From Thermosipho africanus Ob7 (lineage in GTDB: Bacteria; Thermotogota; Thermotogae; Thermotogales; Fervidobacteriaceae), in contig NZ_NKRG01000006.1 of the NCBI RefSeq assembly GCF_003351105.1, positions 62,001 through 126,000 of the forward strand: a stretch of DNA of 64,000 nucleotides. Reading direction: 5' to 3'. Below the pieces are notes generated by a model that did no database searches, had not been told where the DNA came from, and was given only the letters and a program-made list of their open reading frames with translations. A program made the translations under genes and the position numbers. The first letter of the stretch is position 1. The number at the start of each line of letters is the position of its first letter. This document shows, in pieces, positions 40,959 to 49,682 of the stretch.

Positions 40959-42272
40959 TTATTCATATAGCCTATTGTATTTCTTCAATGCTCTTGTAAC
41001 TTGATCAGCTGCCCAATTGAGAGCTTGGTCAACTGTCATTTCACCGTTTATAACTTTCTCGTATGCTGTTTCTATAATTTCTCTTGTTTCTGGGAACACT
41101 CCAATAATTGCACCGTTTGTATTAGGTGTTTGTTTTGAAAGAAGGAGTTGGAATATTGCTGTTAAGTAATTTGGATGATCAGCGTAGAATCCTTCCATTA
41201 AAAGTTGTTCTAATGCATCTTTCCTTACAGGGAAGTAACCAGTTTCAAGGTGCCACTTAATTTGTTGTGCAGGTTCTGTCATCCATTTTACAAATTCCCA
41301 TGCAGCATCGATTTCTTCTTTTGGATGGTTCTTAAGAATCCAGAGTGAACCTCCACCTATTACAACACCACCCTGGATAGAAAGGCTTGGTTTTGGCAAG
41401 AATGCAGTGCCAACTTCCCAACCATTTTCTTTTGCGGTATCAGTTATGAATTTAACATCTGAAGTTGAGTAAAGTAACATAGCAGCTTTACCGGAGAGGA
41501 ATATCTGTCTTGCCCCGCTCCAATCTTCTCTCTTTGTGTTTATTAATAATCCTTCTTTAGTCATCTTTGCTAATAGTTCGAAAATATTTTTACCTGCTTG
41601 ACTGTTGAATACAGCCTCGGTAGGTCTTTTGTCTCCTCTACCATTGTCATAGTTTACTAGTGGTGCATCTTGAACTGCCATAAGTTGTTCAAAGAACCAA
41701 GAGTGTGTTGGCCAAGTTAAACCATATCTTATAATATTTCCATCTTTATCCTTTTTGACCAGTTTTCTGCTATATTCGATTAATTCATCGAAGGTTCTTG
41801 GTGGTCTATTTGGATCTAACCCTGCTTCTTTAAAGAAAGTTTTGTTGTAGAATAAAATTGCATTTGAAGAATTAAATGGCATAGAATAGAGTTTTCCGTT
41901 AACTGTGTAATAATTTAGAACTTGAGGTAAGAAAGCTCCTAAATCAATACTTGGATCTTTGGCAATAAGATCTCCTATTGGGACAGCTATGTTTCCATCG
42001 ATCATAGCTCTTGTTCCTATATCGTATATTTGTACAACGTGCGGTGCATTCCCAGCTTTTACAGCTGCAATTGTTTTGTTGAATGTATCTCTGTAAGATC
42101 CTGTGTACTGAACGTTTACTTGGATATCTGGGTGAGTTGCCATAAATTCTTTGGCCATGTTTTCAAGAAGTTCAATTCTCCAACCACTCATAGCATGCCA
42201 AAATTCAATAGTTACTTTTGAAAAGCTGAGTATACTTATAACAACAAGAATTAAAACCAACAGCTTTTTCAT
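40959..42272 (-). CDS. ugpB: Glycerol-3-phosphate-type solute-binding protein UgpB
   Basis: A 437-residue secreted protein with signal peptide MKKLLVLILVVISILSFS. It aligns by memory with E. coli UgpB along its length: IEFWHAMSG, TGSYRDTFNKTIAAVKAGNAPHVVQIYDIGT, MPFNSSNAILFYNKTFFKEAGLDP, VVIGGGSLWIL and ETGYFPVRKDA. UgpB binds glycerol 3-phosphate or its diesters. No UgpC ATPase gene is present here. I chose the ATG at 42272, well spaced from GGAGGGGAT, over TTG 42278. Confidence 0.85.
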   Translation of the reverse strand: MKKLLVLILVVISILSFSKVTIEFWHAMSGWRIELLENMAKEFMATHPDIQVNVQYTGSYRDTFNKTIAAVKAGNAPHVVQIYDIGTRAMIDGNIAVPIGDLIAKDPSIDLGAFLPQVLNYYTVNGKLYSMPFNSSNAILFYNKTFFKEAGLDPNRPPRTFDELIEYSRKLVKKDKDGNIIRYGLTWPTHSWFFEQLMAVQDAPLVNYDNGRGDKRPTEAVFNSQAGKNIFELLAKMTKEGLLINTKREDWSGARQIFLSGKAAMLLYSTSDVKFITDTAKENGWEVGTAFLPKPSLSIQGGVVIGGGSLWILKNHPKEEIDAAWEFVKWMTEPAQQIKWHLETGYFPVRKDALEQLLMEGFYADHPNYLTAIFQLLLSKQTPNTNGAIIGVFPETREIIETAYEKVINGEMTVDQALNWAADQVTRALKKYNRLYE

Positions 42273-42305
42273 TTTCAATCCCCTCCTTTTTTAAGTTGCG
42301 GATTA

Positions 42306-42311
42306 ATTATA
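42306..42311 (-). promoter_or_regulatory. -10 box for ugpB
   Basis: TATAAT on the minus strand, 34 bases before the start; the -35 region (TTTCTT) is weak. The rest of the 42,273-42,607 gap holds only this and two TATAAT boxes for the plus-strand gene (42568-42573 and 42581-42586). Confidence 0.45.
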
Positions 42312-42567
42312 CAATAATTTAAATTAATAAGAAAAAGTATGAATTTTACAGAAACTAAAAGTTATAAAAACAATATTGATAATAATAAACTATAATTAAA
42401 AGAGAGCAACAATATCTAATTTACATAAAAATTAATCTGGTTTTAAATATATAAAGTAACTAGATTTGAACTTCTCAAAAAGATTTTATTAAATGTATAT
42501 TTAATTTGTTTTTGGAAATATTAAGATATATTAAGGTACAAAATTAATTTTTTCTATTAAAGTGATG

Positions 42568-42586
42568 TATAATTGTTTTGTATAAT
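42568..42586 (+). promoter_or_regulatory. Two overlapping -10 boxes for the macroglobulin operon
   Basis: TATAAT occurs at 42568-42573 and 42581-42586, each with an upstream TG. The second would give a leader of about 15 bases. No clear -35 boxes. Confidence 0.4.
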
Positions 42587-42607
42587 CACATTAGTGGGGG
42601 TAATAAT

Positions 42608-45600
42608 ATGAAAAAATTTTTTGTGTTTTTCTTATTAACAACCATAGTACTTTCTTTTTCTTTTAGCTACTTTAGAACACCAGATGTTTTACTTTATCCA
42701 AATAGAACTATATCGTTTTATTCAGATGAGCCTGTTTCAGTAAGAGTATACAAGTTTGATATAACTAAAGAGATATTTGAAAAGAATTTAAAAGATGGAA
42801 AATCAGTAAGATTTTTGCTTGAAAAGTCTGATGAAAAAGTGTTTTCAATAATTCTTCCACAAAGTCCAGGGGCATATTATGTTGTTTTGGAGGGAAAAGA
42901 TAAATATGTCTCCAATTTATTTTTTCTTACAAACTATGAAGCCTTTGTAGCAAGCAATGATAAGGAATTTTATTTTTCGGTGTATGATTTAAAAGAAGGA
43001 AAATTTGTAAGTAAACTTTTTTACTTTGATGATGATTATTTAAGGATGGTTTCAGTGCCTGTTTTTAAAGCTGATATAGAAAAATACAAAGGAAAAGTCT
43101 TTTTTTATGAAAACAACGTAGTCTTTATCTCAAGGTATTCTGCATACAATCCTTATTCAGAAAAAAAGGTTTTGGTGTTCTCAGATAAGCCTATTTATAA
43201 ACCTGGTGATGTGTTAAGGTTTAGGGTTAATTTATTTAAAAGAGAAGGTAGTAAATACGTTCCATATTCGTCGAAAATATTAGTCCATTTAAGAGATCCA
43301 TTTTCAAATGAGATTTTTTCTCAAGAGTTTAATACGGATGATTTTGGAGGAGTATCATTTGAATATAAGACAACAGATGAGATAATAACTGGAAATTATG
43401 TATTAACAATAGAAGAGAAGGGAAAAGCTTTAGGTTATCACTACTTTTTATTGCAAGATTATGTAAAACCTACTTACACAATAGAGCTTACCCCTTCTGC
43501 CACACAATCTATTGTAGGACAAACTGTTAACGTAAAACTTTCTGCAAGGTATTTAAATGGAGATCCAGTAAAAATGGCTCAAGTTCTTTTTTATGCGTTT
43601 AGAGATGGTAGGTTGATTAATAAAACTAAAGCAGTAACAGATGAAAATGGACAGGCAGTGTACGGATTATATCTAAAAGAAGGTGGATATTATCGTATAC
43701 AGTCTCTTGTAGTGGATGATTCAGGAAGACAATATGAAAAACAAGTTTTTATAGATGCAAAAAAAGATAATGTAAGTATAGATGCAAAGATAAACAACAA
43801 TAAGTTGAATTTGTACATAACTGATCTTTCAGGCACGCCACTAAATGGAGTTGCTTTGATTAAAATAAACGAGAAAGAAGAATATGTAACAGTTTTAGAT
43901 GGAAAAAGTTTCTTGAATTTGCCAAAAGATACATGGTATGTTGAAGTTCAATTTGGAAAGGAAAGAAAGTTAGTATTTAAAAGATACAGAGAAAGCAATG
44001 CAGGAATATTAACTGTTGATAGAGATAGTATAGAACCAGGAGGAAAGGTAAAAATAACGGTAGAGCCGAAAGACGATGTTGGAGTGTTAGTTGCCGGTGG
44101 TACAAATATTGATGTGTTTGAGATCATAGATAATAAGCTGGAAAGTGTAGAGGTTAGTATTCCAAAAGAAGAAATATCAGATGGATATTTTATCTCTTAT
44201 TATGGATTAAAATTTAATGATAATATAAAGATAAATATTTTGCATGATAGGGTAAGAAAATTAGAAATAAAGACAAATAAGGATGTTTATAAACCAGGTG
44301 AAATTGCTAAAGTTTCTTTTAAAGATTCAAAATCATTAAAAGTGGTAAGCATTGTCGATGAAGGCCTCTATCTTTTGTCTGATAGGGGTTCTGTTATAAA
44401 TGACTTATATCCAAGACTTTATTATTCAACTTTTGAAGTCTATAAATCTTCGAAATATATTTATTTAGACTATCTAAGTCGATTTGAAAATGAAAAAGAA
44501 AAGCATATATTTGCAAGTTCGAAGGAATCGGAAGAAAAAAACATTAGAGAGTATTTCCCAGAAACTTTGTACTGGAGTCCTAATCTTTTTGAAGAAAATT
44601 TAACCTTGAAAGTACCAGATAGTATAACAAAATGGAGAGTTCTAGCATATGAAATCTCAAGTGACTACATTTCAGAAGGAAGTGCAACGTTTGTAGTTAC
44701 AAAGCAATTTGAGGTGAAATTATTTGTTCCAGAATTTTTAACAAATAATGATCAACCAGATTGTGTAATTTATGTAAAAAATTATACTGGAAAATCAGGA
44801 AAAGTTGAGGTGAAATTGAGTGTTAAAAATGCAACTTCAACTTTTGAAAGTGGTGTTTTTAATATAGAACGTGATTTAAGAATACCATTTTCACTTAAGG
44901 GTGTTAGTGGAAAAAATGTAGATCTTATTTTGGAAGCATCTTTGAATGATGAACATGATGCTATAAAGATTAAAGTGCCTGTGAATGCAGCTTATATTGA
45001 AAAAGTATCAAGCAAAGTTTTAAGAATAAAAGGTAAAATGGAGTTTGAAAAAGATGTAGATATAAAGGTTATAAATAATTTAAAAGATTTACTTGCTGAA
45101 TCTATTGAGAATTTGATAACTTATCCTTACGGTTGTACTGAACAGACTATGAGTTCTTTTTATCCAGCTTTGGTTGCAAAGAAAATATTGGAAAGAAAAG
45201 ACATTGATGACATAGTTTTAAAAGGGTTTCAGAGAATTTTAAAACTGCAGCAAAGAGATGGTGGTTGGGGTTGGTGGTCTAATGATAAAAGTGACGTTTA
45301 TATGACTAGCTATGTTTTAGAAGGATTATATTATGCAAAACAGAATGGATATTACTTTCCACAAGTTTCTTTGGATGAAGCAATAGGTTATCTAAAAAAA
45401 CAAGAGTTAAATGGATATGCAATTTTTGTGTTAAAGTTATACGGAGAAGAAGTAGACTTTAAATCAAAAAATATTATTGATGAAATATTTACCACTCCAG
45501 AAAAAGTTTTGAAATATGCAAAAGTTGGAGAAAATTTTGCATATATAGAGTCGAATGGATTTTATTCTTCGGTATATCTAACAAGCTATGCGTTAAGACT

Positions 45601-46522
45601 TCTGTCTTTGGAAGAAAAATATCCGGATTTAAGAGAAAAAATGGTAAATTATCTTCTTTCGAAAAAGGACGGTCCCTTCTGGTATTCGACGAAAGATACA
45701 GCTGCTTCTGTTCTTGCAATTCTTGAGAGTGATAGTTTTAAAGACATAAAGAGTGATATAGCAGTTAAAAGTGAAGGCGGAAAAGTAATTGTAAATGGTG
45801 AAGGGTTCATTGAAGTAAAACAAACTGAGAGAATTGAAAAAGAAGATCAATACCATGGAATAAAGTTAAAAACAGAAATTTTTAAAAGGTATGAATTTTT
45901 ATTCGATGGAGAGTATATTGATGCGTTTTTACCAGTGAAAAGTAGTTGGATCCCAATTAGTATGGAATTAGTCGATTCAACACCTGTGCAGATTTCAAAA
46001 GTGACTAAAGAAATCTCAGTATTATTGAAAGAGGGCACTCCACTTTCTTTTGAAAACGGGAGATTAGCTGTAGAAGGACCGTTTAAATTTGTGGGAAATG
46101 AGTATAGTTTTGGTAAAGGATACTATGAAATTCAATTTGTAGAAAATGATAATTTTGAAATTCAAAAAGGAGACTTTTTAAAGACGCAAATTACCATTGA
46201 TGGTACCGGAGAATATTTAGTGGTTGAAGAATATCTTCCTGCATGTGCACAGGTTAATAAATATTACTATGAAAAAACACCGGAGTATTACAGTAAATTT
46301 TCGTATAGATGGTATGAAGATAGTAATATATGGTACAGCTATAGAGAGGTAAAAAAAGATAGGGTAGCATTTTTTATTAGATACCTTACTCCCGGAAAAC
46401 TTACATATTACTGGAGAGTGACTTCTAGTGGAAAATATATTAAAAAGCCTACGTACGTTTACAATATGTACTACGAGGATACTTACGCTATCTCTCATAT
46501 TGATACCTTTGTTATTAAATAG
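42608..46522 (+). CDS. Bacterial alpha-2-macroglobulin (YfaS-like) with thioester
   Basis: A 1304-residue exported protein. The signal segment is MKKFFVFFLLTTIVLSFSFS, without a lipobox Cys. VLVFSDKPIYKPGDVLRFRV is the MG2 domain, YWSPNLFEENLTLKVPDSITKWRV lies before the thioester domain, and the thioester motif GCTEQ has Cys843 and Gln846 in TYPYGCTEQTMSSFYP. LKLQQRDGGWGWW follows as in complement-like domains. Such proteins trap proteases in the envelope. The two genes downstream resemble the partners of E. coli yfaS. I chose the ATG at 42608 with GTGGGGG upstream. Confidence 0.88.
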   Translation: MKKFFVFFLLTTIVLSFSFSYFRTPDVLLYPNRTISFYSDEPVSVRVYKFDITKEIFEKNLKDGKSVRFLLEKSDEKVFSIILPQSPGAYYVVLEGKDKYVSNLFFLTNYEAFVASNDKEFYFSVYDLKEGKFVSKLFYFDDDYLRMVSVPVFKADIEKYKGKVFFYENNVVFISRYSAYNPYSEKKVLVFSDKPIYKPGDVLRFRVNLFKREGSKYVPYSSKILVHLRDPFSNEIFSQEFNTDDFGGVSFEYKTTDEIITGNYVLTIEEKGKALGYHYFLLQDYVKPTYTIELTPSATQSIVGQTVNVKLSARYLNGDPVKMAQVLFYAFRDGRLINKTKAVTDENGQAVYGLYLKEGGYYRIQSLVVDDSGRQYEKQVFIDAKKDNVSIDAKINNNKLNLYITDLSGTPLNGVALIKINEKEEYVTVLDGKSFLNLPKDTWYVEVQFGKERKLVFKRYRESNAGILTVDRDSIEPGGKVKITVEPKDDVGVLVAGGTNIDVFEIIDNKLESVEVSIPKEEISDGYFISYYGLKFNDNIKINILHDRVRKLEIKTNKDVYKPGEIAKVSFKDSKSLKVVSIVDEGLYLLSDRGSVINDLYPRLYYSTFEVYKSSKYIYLDYLSRFENEKEKHIFASSKESEEKNIREYFPETLYWSPNLFEENLTLKVPDSITKWRVLAYEISSDYISEGSATFVVTKQFEVKLFVPEFLTNNDQPDCVIYVKNYTGKSGKVEVKLSVKNATSTFESGVFNIERDLRIPFSLKGVSGKNVDLILEASLNDEHDAIKIKVPVNAAYIEKVSSKVLRIKGKMEFEKDVDIKVINNLKDLLAESIENLITYPYGCTEQTMSSFYPALVAKKILERKDIDDIVLKGFQRILKLQQRDGGWGWWSNDKSDVYMTSYVLEGLYYAKQNGYYFPQVSLDEAIGYLKKQELNGYAIFVLKLYGEEVDFKSKNIIDEIFTTPEKVLKYAKVGENFAYIESNGFYSSVYLTSYALRLLSLEEKYPDLREKMVNYLLSKKDGPFWYSTKDTAASVLAILESDSFKDIKSDIAVKSEGGKVIVNGEGFIEVKQTERIEKEDQYHGIKLKTEIFKRYEFLFDGEYIDAFLPVKSSWIPISMELVDSTPVQISKVTKEISVLLKEGTPLSFENGRLAVEGPFKFVGNEYSFGKGYYEIQFVENDNFEIQKGDFLKTQITIDGTGEYLVVEEYLPACAQVNKYYYEKTPEYYSKFSYRWYEDSNIWYSYREVKKDRVAFFIRYLTPGKLTYYWRVTSSGKYIKKPTYVYNMYYEDTYAISHIDTFVIK

Positions 46523-46928
46523 TCAAATTTTGTTTGAAAAACAAATTCCAGATTTGGTATTAATAAAGTTAGATGAATTTTTAAGCCAGGCAAGTATTAC
46601 AATTCCTAAAAGACCTGTTGTTATATTTGAAAGTAGGTCGTTGCAGGAATTTAACAAAATTACAGGAATGCCTTATAGCATTGGAGGAGTATATTTTGAT
46701 TTTAAGATAATTTTGCAACCGATAAATATCTTGACGAAAAAAGGAGTATATGAGAAAGTATTACTTCATGAGTTATTGCATTGGGTATTATATGGTTTAG
46801 ATGAAAAATACCAGGAAGGTTTGATATATTGGTGGTTGAGAGAATATGATAGAAAAGAAGTTGAAGATTTTCTTAATGTTTTTGATGGCAATTTGCACAA
46901 CTTTATTATTTCCCATTGGAATGAATGA
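46428..46928 (+). CDS. Exported HELLH metallopeptidase-like protein
   Basis: A 166-residue protein with a hydrophobic signal-like segment (ILTLSLILIPLLL) and HELLHWVLYGLDEKYQEG at about residues 114-131. HELLH with a Glu downstream fits a zinc metallopeptidase site. The start is uncertain: a GTG at 46428 with GGAGAG overlaps the macroglobulin end by 95 bases; a TTG near 46500 would be shorter. It lies between the macroglobulin and DUF1175 genes, so a joint role in the envelope is likely. I know no exact family. Confidence 0.6.
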   Translation: MENILKSLRTFTICTTRILTLSLILIPLLLNSQILFEKQIPDLVLIKLDEFLSQASITIPKRPVVIFESRSLQEFNKITGMPYSIGGVYFDFKIILQPINILTKKGVYEKVLLHELLHWVLYGLDEKYQEGLIYWWLREYDRKEVEDFLNVFDGNLHNFIISHWNE

Positions 46929-47502
46929 AGGATTTTCAAAGCTTGCATTAGACTTGAATGATAGTTTAAATTTTAGACTCTGGTTTGTCTCGATTGCCCT
47001 TGACAACGTAGATAATGAGCACCCCTCGTTCAAAACAAAAGATTGTGCTGGTTTTGTATTTTATTCATTAAAAGAGGCATTAAAAAAGCATGACATGAAC
47101 TGGATAAAAAAAACAGGATACAGGGGGCCGATTTTTGAGGATGTTAAAAAATACAACTATCCTGATACTCCACTTTCAGTTAATATCTTTTTTGACGGAA
47201 AAGATTTTGTGCCGTATGTTACAGCTTACAATCTTTTAATGTATAACGTTGAATTTGTTTCTTTTGAAAAAAAGCATGCAAAAGTTGGCGACCTAGTTTT
47301 CTTTTTTCACCCAGAAGATCCAGACTTTCCATTTCATGTAATGATTTATACAACAAATGGTTTTGTTTACCATACAGGACCAGGTGGAGAGATAAGATAT
47401 GTAAGGTTTGAAGATATGATGCTTGGGGATATGACATGGCGGCCAATAAGGCTTAATAAGGCGTTTTTGGGATATTTTAGGCTAAAATTTTTAAATGATT
47501 GA
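46846..47502 (+). CDS. DUF1175/YfaT-like exported protein
   Basis: A 218-residue protein. The signal segment is FLMFLMAICTTLLFPIG. Cys67 in TKDCAGFVFYSLKEAL and His in FPFHVMIYTT resemble the NlpC/P60-like Cys-His arrangement of DUF1175 proteins. In E. coli, yfaT (DUF1175) lies beside yfaS (macroglobulin), so the pair is conserved across phyla. It may act on cell wall or on the macroglobulin thioester; this is inference. The start overlaps the previous gene by 83 bases. Confidence 0.7.
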   Translation: MIEKKLKIFLMFLMAICTTLLFPIGMNEGFSKLALDLNDSLNFRLWFVSIALDNVDNEHPSFKTKDCAGFVFYSLKEALKKHDMNWIKKTGYRGPIFEDVKKYNYPDTPLSVNIFFDGKDFVPYVTAYNLLMYNVEFVSFEKKHAKVGDLVFFFHPEDPDFPFHVMIYTTNGFVYHTGPGGEIRYVRFEDMMLGDMTWRPIRLNKAFLGYFRLKFLND

Positions 47503-47506
47503 TTGT

Positions 47507-47540
47507 AAAAAAAGAGTGATGCGAATGCATCACTCTTTTA
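47507..47540. terminator. Bidirectional terminator
   Basis: AAAAGAGTGATGC and GCATCACTCTTTT form a 13-base stem with loop GAAT, with A run before and T run after. It serves the convergent macroglobulin operon and S9 peptidase gene, whose last codons lie in the stem. Confidence 0.85.
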
Positions 47541-49470
47541 GATATTTGTTAAACCAATTTGTTATTTCTCTTAGGCGTGTTATTCTGTTTTTTGGTTTTC
47601 CACTTCTGCTAAGATCGTGATTTTCGCCTTTTAAAATAACAAGACGACTTTCAACTCCAAAATATTTGAGAGAAGTAAACATTTGAATTGCTTCTGCAAT
47701 CCAGCATCTATAATCTTCATCTGAGTGAATGAAAAGTGTAGGAGTTTTAACTTTATCTGCATATTTCATAGGAGAATGCCACCAGAGCTTTTCAAAATTG
47801 TCCCATGGGGTAGCTGATTGCTGATCTGCTACAAAGTAGTAACCTATGTCTGTTGTTGCAAATTTAGATATCCAATTAGAAATACTTCTTTGAGATACAG
47901 CAGCTTTGAATTTATCTGTATGACCTATTATCCAATTTGTCATAAACCCACCGTATGAACCACCAGTTACTCCTAACCTTTCTTTATCGATAAATGGATA
48001 TCTTTTTAATGCTTCATCTACAAAGCTCATTAGATCTTCATAGTCTACTGTGCCGTATTTGCCTCTAATATCTGCAAATTTATTGCCTCTTCCGTCGCTT
48101 CCTCTTGGGTTTGTAAACATAACTACATAGCCTTCACTTGCCCATATTTGCATTTCGTGAAAGAAAACTTCTCCATATACAGTCTTTGGACCACCATGAA
48201 TATCTAATATTGCAGGATATTTTTTTCCTTCTTCAAAATCTACTGGTTTAATAATCCAACCTTCTAGTTCAATTCCATCTTTGTTAGTGAATGTAAACTT
48301 TTCTGGTTTTGATATTTTTCTTTCATTTACAAGCCGTTCATTAAAGAACGTTACTTGTTTTTCTGCTTTTTCAAGCTTGTATATTTCTTGCAATTTAAAA
48401 TTTTTTAGGCCAATGAAATAAATTTCTCCATTTTTTACGTCAAATCCATCGATTGAGCCACCATTTACTGTAAGTTTTTCTATTTTACCAGTTTTATCTA
48501 TTCTATTTAAGTAGGAACTACTATATTCAGTGGTTACAAAATAAAGGTAATTTTCGTCGACAGCAGCATTATTGTAACTACCATATCTGCAATCTGAACC
48601 GACACTGTTTCTTATACTTAAATCAAAATTAGGAGTTAATAATGTGACTTTTTTTGATTTTGGATCAAGAAGATAAAATTTTGGATTTTCATTTACTCCA
48701 AAATTTTTCATGTCACTTCCAGCAAATATAATTGAATCATCTAAAAAGTAAGCGTATGCATATCTAAATGGATCATCATGAGTTAGCTTTTCTTTTCCTT
48801 TGGTTTCTAGGTTATATATAAACAAGTCTGAGCGTATCTCCATTTTATCTTTATATTCATTTGAAATAAATAATATATTTTTTCCATTTTTTGCAATATC
48901 AAAATGTGAAACATTTTCATACTCTCCAGATATTGGAATAATTTCTTTATTTTTTAAATTGAAAAGATATAACCTGGTTCTTTTTTTGTTTGTAAAACCT
49001 GCACCATTAGACCAAAATGGTATTTCATCTAAGATAATGTAATCTTTGTCGTTGTCATATATATTATATTCACCAAGAATTACAAAATTTTCACTGTCGA
49101 GCTTTTTAATTTTTTTAACAATTAGTGGTATTTCAAAATATTTTTCAGCTTCTCCTCCATCAACGCTTATTTTATAAAATGAAGAAAATTTTTCTCCATT
49201 TTGCTTTCTCTGCTTTTCATCATCTTCTCGAATACTTTGAAAGAGTATTGTTTTGTTATCTAGCCATATAAAATTGCTTTCGTTTCCGTATGTTGTTAGC
49301 TTTTTTAATTTGCTATCCGTTGTATGAAGAAGCCAAATATTTGATGTATAGTTGTTTTTTTCTTCATTTGCTTTGCTTACTACAAAGGCAAGATACTTTC
49401 CATCATCTGATAATGAAATCCCTGACAAAAAATTAAAATTAAATAAATCTTCAATTTTTATTTTTTCCAT
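47530..49470 (-). CDS. S9 family peptidase (acylaminoacyl peptidase-like)
   Basis: A 646-residue cytoplasmic serine peptidase. The N-terminal beta-propeller has repeats such as SPDGKYLAFV-like LSDDGKYLAFVVS, and the C-terminal alpha/beta hydrolase has ILDIHGGP, catalytic Ser in GVTGGSYGGFMTNW, Asp in FIHSDEDYRC and His in KGENHDLSR. It would release N-terminal acylated or short peptide residues. The ATG at 49470 has GGAGGTG. The stop lies inside a bidirectional terminator. Confidence 0.87.
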   Translation of the reverse strand: MEKIKIEDLFNFNFLSGISLSDDGKYLAFVVSKANEEKNNYTSNIWLLHTTDSKLKKLTTYGNESNFIWLDNKTILFQSIREDDEKQRKQNGEKFSSFYKISVDGGEAEKYFEIPLIVKKIKKLDSENFVILGEYNIYDNDKDYIILDEIPFWSNGAGFTNKKRTRLYLFNLKNKEIIPISGEYENVSHFDIAKNGKNILFISNEYKDKMEIRSDLFIYNLETKGKEKLTHDDPFRYAYAYFLDDSIIFAGSDMKNFGVNENPKFYLLDPKSKKVTLLTPNFDLSIRNSVGSDCRYGSYNNAAVDENYLYFVTTEYSSSYLNRIDKTGKIEKLTVNGGSIDGFDVKNGEIYFIGLKNFKLQEIYKLEKAEKQVTFFNERLVNERKISKPEKFTFTNKDGIELEGWIIKPVDFEEGKKYPAILDIHGGPKTVYGEVFFHEMQIWASEGYVVMFTNPRGSDGRGNKFADIRGKYGTVDYEDLMSFVDEALKRYPFIDKERLGVTGGSYGGFMTNWIIGHTDKFKAAVSQRSISNWISKFATTDIGYYFVADQQSATPWDNFEKLWWHSPMKYADKVKTPTLFIHSDEDYRCWIAEAIQMFTSLKYFGVESRLVILKGENHDLSRSGKPKNRITRLREITNWFNKYLKE

Positions 49471-49529
49471 TTTTTCACCTCCGTTTATATTATACATCTT
49501 TTTAGTTAGTTTTGCGAATTAATGTATAT

Positions 49530-49562
49530 AAAAAATCCCCCATCCAAAAAAGGATGGGGGAT
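49530..49562 (-). terminator. Terminator of the NSS transporter operon
   Basis: On the minus strand CCCCCATCC, loop TTTTTT, GGATGGGGG, then ATTTTTTAT. It follows the small MetS-like gene. Confidence 0.85.
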
Positions 49563-49578
49563 ATAGATAAATGTTATA

Positions 49579-49680
49579 TTACTTTTTTTGAGATTTTGCA
49601 GCGATACCAAGTGCCCAGAAAAGCCCACCGAACAAGACAACACCTGCTAAAATTAAGAATATAATAGCACTTACACTCAT
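49579..49680 (-). CDS. MetS-like small subunit of the NSS transporter
   Basis: A 33-residue membrane peptide reading MSVSAIIFLILAGVVLFGG, then LFWALGIAAKSQKK. One hydrophobic helix and a basic end. MetS-type peptides are encoded next to NSS amino acid transporters (MetP/MetS in Corynebacterium) and are needed for function. Here it begins two bases after the transporter stop, with GGAAAC upstream, and is followed by a terminator. Confidence 0.75.
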   Translation of the reverse strand: MSVSAIIFLILAGVVLFGGLFWALGIAAKSQKK

Positions 49681-49682
49681 GA

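Noticed and set aside
45489-46498. Several minus-strand frames under the macroglobulin gene
   Set aside because: Shadows of a long, well-supported plus-strand gene.
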